Source of the DNA: an uncultured Treponema sp.
GTDB lineage: Bacteria; Spirochaetota; Spirochaetia; Treponematales; Treponemataceae
DNA length: 13,592 nucleotides
Assembly (NCBI GenBank): GCA_945833725.1
Contig: CAMAFU010000029.1
Coordinates: 1-13,592 of the forward strand
Direction: 5' to 3'
The notes beneath the pieces were generated by a model. It saw nothing but the letters and a program-made list of their open reading frames with translations. It was not told the origin of the DNA and did not search any database. Within the stretch, counting starts at the first letter, position 1; every line of letters begins with the position of its first letter. This document shows positions 8,088 through 13,592 of this stretch, one piece after another. The position numbers and the translations under genes were made by a program.

Positions 8088-8115
8088 TTGAAAAAACGAA
8101 GTTTACTGTTATAAT
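8088..8115 (+). promoter_or_regulatory. Strong sigma70-type promoter with extended -10 for the pectin esterase gene
   Basis: TTGAAA (-35, 8088-8093) and a perfect TATAAT (-10, 8110-8115) are separated by 16 bp. TG at 8107-8108 makes an extended -10 (TGTTATAAT). Transcription should start near 8122, giving a leader of about 70 nt. This rules out the in-frame ATG at 8114, which lies inside the -10 box. No inverted-repeat operator was evident around it, so control by pectin-derived signals cannot be read from the sequence. The 113 bp between the preceding stop codon and the -35 hold only the weak terminator candidate at 7979-8003 and AT-rich sequence. Confidence 0.78.
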
Positions 8116-8176
8116 GAAGTGCTGTTTCAATAAGGCAGAAGTTTGCATTAAAATGTCTTATAAAAAGTTAATAAAA

Positions 8177-8182
8177 AAGGAG
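8177..8182 (+). promoter_or_regulatory. Ribosome binding site that fixes the pectin esterase start
   Basis: AAGGAG lies 9 nt upstream of ATG 8192. It is the only good Shine-Dalgarno sequence in the leader and sets the start directly before a typical signal peptide, in preference to the in-frame ATGs at 8114 and 8153. Confidence 0.8.
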
Positions 8183-8191
8183 TTTTTTATC

Positions 8192-11100
8192 ATGAAAAGA
8201 ATTTTCGGGATTGTTTTATCTCTGTTTCTTTTTTCATCCCTAGCTTTTTCTCAAGAGCGAAAGGTAGAAGTCTGGGATTTTGGAGGTGTTCCTCAAGAAG
8301 GGGCGGTAAACCATATTTCCATTGCAGATTTAGATTCTTTTGAAGCTATCGATGAAACCGGAAAATTTACTGCAGGAACTTATACATTCGGCGATTTGAC
8401 AATCACTCCAGATAATAAAGACAGAGCCTATTATGAAGGCAAGAAAAACTACGGAACACAGGGGTATTCCTCTTTTGCCTTTGAGGACGGTTACTGTTCT
8501 GAAGGTATGTATTACTGTAACGGAAAAGGCGGAGAAGGCAAACGATATCTCCTTCTGGCAAATGTTCACTCTGGAGACATTATTACTTTTTATGCCCGTC
8601 TTTCCAACAGCGGTGATGAAAAAATTCACTTTGCTTCCGTAAATGCCGGTGGCGAAAAAGATGGAATTCAAGATGAGATCGCACCTATAACATCTGTTTC
8701 CACAATGTATTCCTATATTGCAGAAACATCTGGTTCTTACAAGGTTTATACGGAAGCCAATGTAGGGAAGGCTGTATATTACAGAATTACGAGAACTCCG
8801 GGAGTAAGTGTTTCTGGAAAAATTTCAGGTCTTCCTTCTGAAGATGCATCATTAAAATTCATCGTAAAAGAAACAAAACAGGAAATTTCTGCAAAAATCA
8901 CAGGAAACTCCTATTCTGCGGGTCTCCCGAAAAATCACAGTTACACAGCTGTTGTTTCAGGCGTTAAAGGCTACGGCATAACTGCTGCAACAAAAATCCT
9001 GGAAATTGATTCTCAATCTCCAGAAAAAATTACAAAAAATCTTGATGTTGCCCAAATGAAAACTTATATGGTTCAGGGGAAAATTTCCGGTTTTGACCAA
9101 AATTATAAATTTCAGAAAAATGCAGCTCTTATAATGACTCCTCCAGAATCATCTCTGCTTCTTCCTGTTGAAGTTGAATTATCTGTTCAGGATGGGGCTG
9201 TGTCGTATAAAGGTGAACTGGAACCTTCTGTTACATATACGGCCTGTTTGCAAGGTGCCAACGACTATGTTCTTACAGGTGATTTTTCTTTTGAAGGAAC
9301 AGAATCTTTTGAAAAGGATTTGTGTGTTGAACCTGTAAAAAAATATGATGTAAACGGAAAATTTACAGGCGAAACAAAACAGTATCCTTCATCAATTTCT
9401 TTTAAAAATCTTGACGACGGATATGTTTATTCTGGTGCTGCGGTAAACGGTATGTATGGGGCTCAGCTTCGTTCGGGAATGTATCAGGTAATCTGCGAAA
9501 CTGAATCAGCCTCTACTATAAATCACATTGTGGTAAAAGATGCCCCTGTAACAAAAGACATTCTTCTTGTAAAAAAAGACAAAACTGTTATCCAGATTCC
9601 GCTTAAAAAAGATATTTATGTAGGCGGAAAAAAGAGTGATTACAAAACTGTAAAACAGGCTGTTGCCGCTGCTCATGCAATGGCTCCTAAATCCGAAGCC
9701 GACAGAATTACAATTCATATTGCTCCGGGAACTTACAGGGATCAGGTTATTATTGATACTCCTTACATCACCTTAAAAAATGATACTCCTTCTCAGGAAG
9801 TAAAACTTACCTGGTATTATGGAATCGGATATAAATATTATTCTGCAGGAAAAGACGGTTATTATGACAGTGAACTTGCATACGACAAATTCGATAAACG
9901 CACCGTTTCAAAGTGGGGTGTTGCAACTTATGTAAAAAAAGACGCTGCTTTTTTCAGGGCAGAAGGAATTACATTTGAAACATCTTTCAACAAATATGTT
10001 ACAGAAGAAGAACTTAAAGACGGTGTTGAAAGCGACGGTTCCATCAACTTTGTAAGAAAACTTAATTCCGATGTTCAGAAAAAATCTGCAACGGAAAGGT
10101 CAAGTGCAATTTGTGTTGAAGGCGATAAAGCTGAATTTTTAAACTGCCGGTTCCTTGGTGTTCAGGACACTTTGTATACAGGAGCAGGAACACGCCAGTA
10201 TTACAGAAACTGTTTTATTGAAGGTCAAACTGACTTTATTTTTGGAGACGGTGACATTGTATTTGAAAACTGCGAAATCCGATGGTGCGGTTATTCTGAT
10301 GTAAAAGTTCCTGGTTATATTACAGCTGCACGCAATGCAAATTTAAAAGGTTATCTTTTCTATAATTGTACTATAAGTGCCGATTCAAATAATTTTCAGG
10401 CTCCGGGAGTATTCGGACGACCTTGGGGACCGAATGCATCCGTTGCATTTGTTGATACAATCCTTGGGTACGACGGAATAATTACTCCTGAAGGCTGGAC
10501 TTCCATGAGCGGAAACAGCCCGGAAAAGGCCAATTTCTTTGAATACAATACTCAATGGGATGGCCGTGGTGTTGATGTTTCTCAGAGAAACGGCGGAAAA
10601 ATCATTGCAGATTCAAGTGCCTACACTCCAAAAAACTATTTTATTGACTGGAAGCCTGTTTATTATACGGAAGGTTTCAATACAGACATAAAACTTAAAA
10701 AGCCGTCTTTCACGACTGATGATGATATAAACACACCTTACCCTGGACATACTGTTACTTTACATTATGAATTTCCTCGCAGTACTTACGAAGATATGTC
10801 CCTTATCCAGTGGTTCCGAGTTCAGGATGGAAGAGAAATTCTTGTAAAGCAGGCAACAGGTTATTCAGACAAAACTTACCTTCTTACAAAAGAAGATTCT
10901 CTTTCAAACATTAAAGCCGTTGTTTCTCCAAGAGCAAGAGGCGGCCGGTACGGAAAGAGTATCGTTGTAAAACTCGATAAAAAAGTAAATGAAGGATACT
11001 CCGTTCCTGCCAATGCTGTATCAATAAAGCCGCGGGCAGAAGGTAAAGTTAATGTTTTCCTTGCATCGGACTCAACTTGTAAAGATTATTCTTCTTCAGG

Positions 11101-12007
11101 AATGTGGAGCGGTGGCGTTACAAGAAATGAAGGAGGCTGGGGGGAATTCCTTCAGTGTTTCTTTAACGGGGCAGTTTCCGTACAAAATTATGCAAACGGC
11201 GGCCGGTCATCAAGAAACTTCATTAACGAAGGAAATCTCGATAAAATTAAGCAGCAGATAAAAAAAGGCGATTATCTTTTCATTCAGTTTGGGCATAACG
11301 ACTGTTCAAACAGTTCCGGTTATCTGGAAGACCGTTATGTTCCTCTTGGAACTCCGAACAAAAAGGGTATATATCCTGTTACGGAAGGAAAAAAAGTCCG
11401 CACACCAGACAGTTATGTCGAAAAATACGGAACTACATTCTATTCTTACGATTGCGGCGGAACATACAAGTGGTATCTTATGCAGTATGTAAATGCAGCA
11501 AGAGAAGTTGGTGCAACGCCGGTGCTTGTTACTCCTGTTAGCCGTAAATATTTTGACGGTAAAGGCAGAATTACTCCGCATCATGATTCAAAAGACACTT
11601 CAACAAAAACGATGATTACAAGAAACAATGCCTATGTTGAAGCCGTACGCCAGCTGGCAAAGGAACAGAATGTAATTCTTATTGATGGATTTGAAATTAC
11701 AAAGAACCTTTATGAAAAATCATATTCGGATTTTGGCAATGATATGGCTGCAAAAGCATTAATGTTCCCAGGCGATTCTACCCACAACAATAAACTGGGG
11801 GCCTTTATTATTGCCGGGGAATTTGCAAAGCAGATTAAGAAAAATATTCCTGAACTGGCACCGAGTATCTGTCATCCTAGAAATGCTTTAGGTGAAAACA
11901 GCGACGGAAAAATCATGTTTAGTGTAAATCAGGATGGAAAAATCACCTGCGACGAGGCTTACTGGCAGCGTTATGAGCAGGCTGTAATGGATAGTTTGGG
12001 AAATTAA
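8192..12007 (+). CDS. Secreted bifunctional pectin esterase: CE8 pectin methylesterase plus CE12 rhamnogalacturonan acetylesterase
   Basis: A 1271-residue exported enzyme. The signal peptide is about 1-20 (likely cut after AFS). An N-terminal beta-domain opening WDFGG covers about 25-200. Three tandem repeats of about 90 residues start near 205, 292 and 385. The CE8 methylesterase spans about 473-822: GVQDTLY holds Gln658 and Asp659, TDFIFG holds Asp681 and FGRPW holds Arg743, matching the catalytic set of known pectin methylesterases. An Ig-like linker follows (about 835-930). The CE12 SGNH acetylesterase spans about 952-1225: nucleophile Ser961 in ASDST, Gly in NGGRSSR (1002-1008), Asn1036 in GHND, and Asp1195/His1198 in DSTH. 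The last 44 residues are unassigned. It should remove methyl and acetyl esters from homogalacturonan and rhamnogalacturonan before depolymerisation. It appears monocistronic, with its own promoter. No LPXTG, S-layer or dockerin module was seen, so it is either released or held by its N-terminal modules. Confidence 0.92.
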   Translation: MKRIFGIVLSLFLFSSLAFSQERKVEVWDFGGVPQEGAVNHISIADLDSFEAIDETGKFTAGTYTFGDLTITPDNKDRAYYEGKKNYGTQGYSSFAFEDGYCSEGMYYCNGKGGEGKRYLLLANVHSGDIITFYARLSNSGDEKIHFASVNAGGEKDGIQDEIAPITSVSTMYSYIAETSGSYKVYTEANVGKAVYYRITRTPGVSVSGKISGLPSEDASLKFIVKETKQEISAKITGNSYSAGLPKNHSYTAVVSGVKGYGITAATKILEIDSQSPEKITKNLDVAQMKTYMVQGKISGFDQNYKFQKNAALIMTPPESSLLLPVEVELSVQDGAVSYKGELEPSVTYTACLQGANDYVLTGDFSFEGTESFEKDLCVEPVKKYDVNGKFTGETKQYPSSISFKNLDDGYVYSGAAVNGMYGAQLRSGMYQVICETESASTINHIVVKDAPVTKDILLVKKDKTVIQIPLKKDIYVGGKKSDYKTVKQAVAAAHAMAPKSEADRITIHIAPGTYRDQVIIDTPYITLKNDTPSQEVKLTWYYGIGYKYYSAGKDGYYDSELAYDKFDKRTVSKWGVATYVKKDAAFFRAEGITFETSFNKYVTEEELKDGVESDGSINFVRKLNSDVQKKSATERSSAICVEGDKAEFLNCRFLGVQDTLYTGAGTRQYYRNCFIEGQTDFIFGDGDIVFENCEIRWCGYSDVKVPGYITAARNANLKGYLFYNCTISADSNNFQAPGVFGRPWGPNASVAFVDTILGYDGIITPEGWTSMSGNSPEKANFFEYNTQWDGRGVDVSQRNGGKIIADSSAYTPKNYFIDWKPVYYTEGFNTDIKLKKPSFTTDDDINTPYPGHTVTLHYEFPRSTYEDMSLIQWFRVQDGREILVKQATGYSDKTYLLTKEDSLSNIKAVVSPRARGGRYGKSIVVKLDKKVNEGYSVPANAVSIKPRAEGKVNVFLASDSTCKDYSSSGMWSGGVTRNEGGWGEFLQCFFNGAVSVQNYANGGRSSRNFINEGNLDKIKQQIKKGDYLFIQFGHNDCSNSSGYLEDRYVPLGTPNKKGIYPVTEGKKVRTPDSYVEKYGTTFYSYDCGGTYKWYLMQYVNAAREVGATPVLVTPVSRKYFDGKGRITPHHDSKDTSTKTMITRNNAYVEAVRQLAKEQNVILIDGFEITKNLYEKSYSDFGNDMAAKALMFPGDSTHNNKLGAFIIAGEFAKQIKKNIPELAPSICHPRNALGENSDGKIMFSVNQDGKITCDEAYWQRYEQAVMDSLGN

Positions 12008-12027
12008 AATATCCGTTTTCTTTATTG

Positions 12028-12089
12028 GCACAGGTCGGGATTTTTGTTTTGCTAAGAAACATTGGCGGAGCATAAAACCTGACCTGTGC
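12028..12089. repeat. Long imperfect inverted repeat / hairpin 1
   Basis: GCACAGGTCGGG (12028-12039) pairs with CCTGACCTGTGC (12078-12089) over 12 positions with one G-U pair (nine outer pairs perfect). Inside the 38-nt loop TGCT (12050-12053) can pair with AGCA (12069-12072). It starts 20 nt after the pectin esterase stop and is followed by TATTTTATT, so on the plus strand it could also end that transcript. Whether it is a terminator or part of a dispersed repeat cannot be told from one copy. Confidence 0.6.
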
Positions 12090-12096
12090 TATTTTA

Positions 12097-12121
12097 TTGA
12101 GGGGGTAGTACAAACCCTCAA
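12097..12121. repeat. Inverted repeat / hairpin 2
   Basis: TTGAGGG (12097-12103) and CCCTCAA (12115-12121) form a perfect 7-bp stem around an 11-nt loop (GGTAGTACAAA). It is the middle of three adjacent hairpins in the gap between the pectin esterase and the carboxypeptidase gene. Confidence 0.55.
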
Positions 12122-12122
12122 A

Positions 12123-12168
12123 ACGGCGAAGTCAAGGCTTTAAGCGTTAGCGTGCCTTGACTCGACGT
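12123..12168. repeat. Inverted repeat / hairpin 3
   Basis: AGTCAAGGC (12130-12138) pairs perfectly with GCCTTGACT (12154-12162). The stem extends outwards, after a one-base bulge at 12129, through GC/GC and ACG/CGT with one G-A mismatch, giving 14 pairs. The 15-nt loop contains GCGTTAGC, which can fold on itself. Its richer GC content and regular structure stand out from the AT-rich surroundings and resemble a REP- or MITE-like element. Confidence 0.6.
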
Positions 12169-12228
12169 ATTAAAACAGGGAGCTTACAGCTTCATTTAGC
12201 AAATTGATTGAGGATAAAAAGTTTTAAG

Positions 12229-13592
12229 ATGAAACAAGAATTTAATAATGAAAAAAAAAGAAAATTTACCTTTTACCTTGCAGTTTCTTCCATAATAATT
12301 CCGGTGGCTGCTGTCATTATTTTTTTTCTATGGTCTTCTTCCTATCTTGATTCTTCCAAAGTAATTCCCCTTAATCAAAGTGAACGGCAATCCCTCGAAA
12401 CTCTATTAAATAATACATATCCGCAAAACAGAAACGAAAAACTGAAATCTCTTCCTTACCAGACTAAATCTGCCAGCCTTAATGTTTCATCTGGTGCTGC
12501 TATTCTTGTGGATTGCAGTAACGGTTGTATTTTGTACGAAAAAAATGCCGATGAAATTATTCCGCCTGCCAGCCTTACAAAACTGTTTGTTATGTATGTG
12601 GCTTTTAAGGAAATACGGGATGGAAATCTTTCCCTTGATGAATATGTTCAGCCGCCGGAAAGCAGCTGGGCTATAAATATGCCTGCCGATTCAAGCCTTA
12701 TGTTTTTGGGGCAGGGGCATAAAGTTACTGTTGATGAACTTTTAACAGGACTTGCTGTTGCCTCTGGAAATGATGCAGCTTTAGCTCTTGCCTATAAGAT
12801 TAGCGGAAGTACAAAAGCGTTTGTTGACAGAATGAATTATGAAGTAATGGCTTTGGGCCTTGAAAAAACTCATTTTGTTGAACCATCAGGATATTCGGAA
12901 AAAAATGTTACCACAGCAAGAGAACTGGCGGAATTTTGCAGGATTTACATAAATACTTTTCCTGAATCTCTGGAAAAATATCATTCCCGTACAGAAATTT
13001 CCTATCCCCTGCAAAAAAATCTTCCTTCATGGCAGCAGGATAAAGGCGACAGCTTTTCCGTTTATCAGAAAAATACCAATCCTCTTCTTGGAAAAATGGA
13101 AGGGTGCGATGGATTAAAAACCGGTTTTATTTACGAAAGCGGGTACAATCTTGCTCTTACAGCTCAACGGAAAAATGTAAGGTTTTTGTCTGTTACAATG
13201 AAAGGTCCTGGAAGTGGTTCAAAAGAAGGAAATTTTTACCGCGTAAAAGATGGAACTCTTCTTATGGAATGGGCATTTTCTTCGTTTAAGGATTATTTCC
13301 CTTTTGAGCATCTGCCTCCTTTTTTTACAGTTCCTGTTCCTGCTGGAAAACAGAAATTTGTAAATCTTGTTCCAGCATGGGAAAATGCCGTTACTGTTCC
13401 TGTGTTTAGCGAAAATGCAGCGGAAGTAAAGGCTGAAGTATCAGTTCCCCGGTATATTTTTGGCGGAACGGAAAAAGGAAAGGTTTACGGACAGATTCAA
13501 TACAAAATAGGAGAAATAGTTCTAGAAACCGTACCTCTTGTTGCAGACAGAAATGTAGAAAAATCAGGAATATGGGGAAAATTCTGGGGAAG
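12229..13592 (+). CDS. dacA: D-alanyl-D-alanine carboxypeptidase, PBP5 family (3' end outside window)
   Basis: An open frame of 454 codons from ATG 12229 runs off the right edge without a stop. It is a low-molecular-weight penicillin-binding protein (family S11) that would remove the terminal D-Ala from peptidoglycan pentapeptides in the periplasm and so limit crosslinking. All three motifs are present: SLTK (Ser115, Lys118), SGN (179-181) and KTG (297-299). A region of about 360-450 fits the PBP5 C-terminal beta-domain. Unlike classic PBP5, the N-terminus has a basic stretch and a long hydrophobic segment (about 15-35) without a clear cleavage site, so it may be anchored at the N-terminus. 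The start is the first ATG after an in-frame stop at 12205. The only purine-rich site is TGAGGA at 12209-12214, 14 nt away, which is far for a ribosome binding site. The S11 family call is secure; the exact paralogue is not. Confidence 0.9.
   Translation, partial: MKQEFNNEKKRKFTFYLAVSSIIIPVAAVIIFFLWSSSYLDSSKVIPLNQSERQSLETLLNNTYPQNRNEKLKSLPYQTKSASLNVSSGAAILVDCSNGCILYEKNADEIIPPASLTKLFVMYVAFKEIRDGNLSLDEYVQPPESSWAINMPADSSLMFLGQGHKVTVDELLTGLAVASGNDAALALAYKISGSTKAFVDRMNYEVMALGLEKTHFVEPSGYSEKNVTTARELAEFCRIYINTFPESLEKYHSRTEISYPLQKNLPSWQQDKGDSFSVYQKNTNPLLGKMEGCDGLKTGFIYESGYNLALTAQRKNVRFLSVTMKGPGSGSKEGNFYRVKDGTLLMEWAFSSFKDYFPFEHLPPFFTVPVPAGKQKFVNLVPAWENAVTVPVFSENAAEVKAEVSVPRYIFGGTEKGKVYGQIQYKIGEIVLETVPLVADRNVEKSGIWGKFWG

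Noticed and set aside
8114..8191. Upstream in-frame ATGs (8114 and 8153) for the pectin esterase
   Set aside because: 8114 lies inside the -10 hexamer, neither has a Shine-Dalgarno sequence, and both would bury the signal peptide. ATG 8192 has AAGGAG and a proper signal peptide.
8330..8671. 113-codon minus-strand open frame inside the pectin esterase gene
   Set aside because: It is antisense to a well-supported secreted enzyme, with no ribosome binding site or recognisable domain; it is a shadow frame. The shorter ones at 9506-9718 and 11306-11584 were dismissed for the same reason.
12157..12185. Promoter for the carboxypeptidase gene using TTGACT at 12157-12162 as -35
   Set aside because: The hexamer is part of the hairpin 3 arm, and nothing like TATAAT lies 16-18 bp downstream (AGCTTA only).

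Overview
The window is AT-rich bacterial DNA that reads best as a chromosomal segment of a Treponema-like spirochaete. This is inference from content only: a DUF115/Maf-type protein, a lepB-ftsI pair outside a division cluster, a LysM-M23 membrane peptidase and a secreted pectin esterase fit a host-associated, pectin-using treponeme. No rRNA or other taxonomic marker is present. No mobile-element genes, tRNAs, rRNAs or CRISPR arrays were seen.

Left block, minus strand (4286 down to 78): lepB (signal peptidase I), ftsI (class B penicillin-binding protein with a PASTA domain) and a DUF115/MptE-like protein. The genes overlap by 22 and 20 bp, so they look like a translationally coupled operon. 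The last gene begins with a TTG codon inside the end of ftsI.

Middle block, plus strand (4329 to 7974): a membrane-anchored LysM-LysM-M23 peptidase, an 81-residue zinc-ribbon/coiled-coil protein, and a 739-residue exported protein that joins a beta-propeller-like region to a NodB deacetylase-like domain. That NodB domain has lost most of its metal-binding and catalytic motifs. The spacings (8 nt, then a 4-nt ATGA overlap) imply one operon. It diverges from the lepB operon across only 42 bp, which contain a perfect 14-bp palindrome. Both blocks concern envelope biogenesis: export, septal peptidoglycan synthesis, wall hydrolysis and wall or polysaccharide sensing.

Right block, plus strand: a strong extended -10 promoter drives a 1271-residue secreted enzyme. 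In order it carries a signal peptide, an N-terminal beta-domain, three tandem repeats of about 90 residues, a CE8 pectin methylesterase, an Ig-like linker and a CE12 SGNH acetylesterase. It should strip both methyl and acetyl esters from pectin. A 221-bp gap follows with three consecutive inverted repeats (12028-12168). The last gene is a D-Ala-D-Ala carboxypeptidase (PBP5 type) that runs off the right edge of the window.
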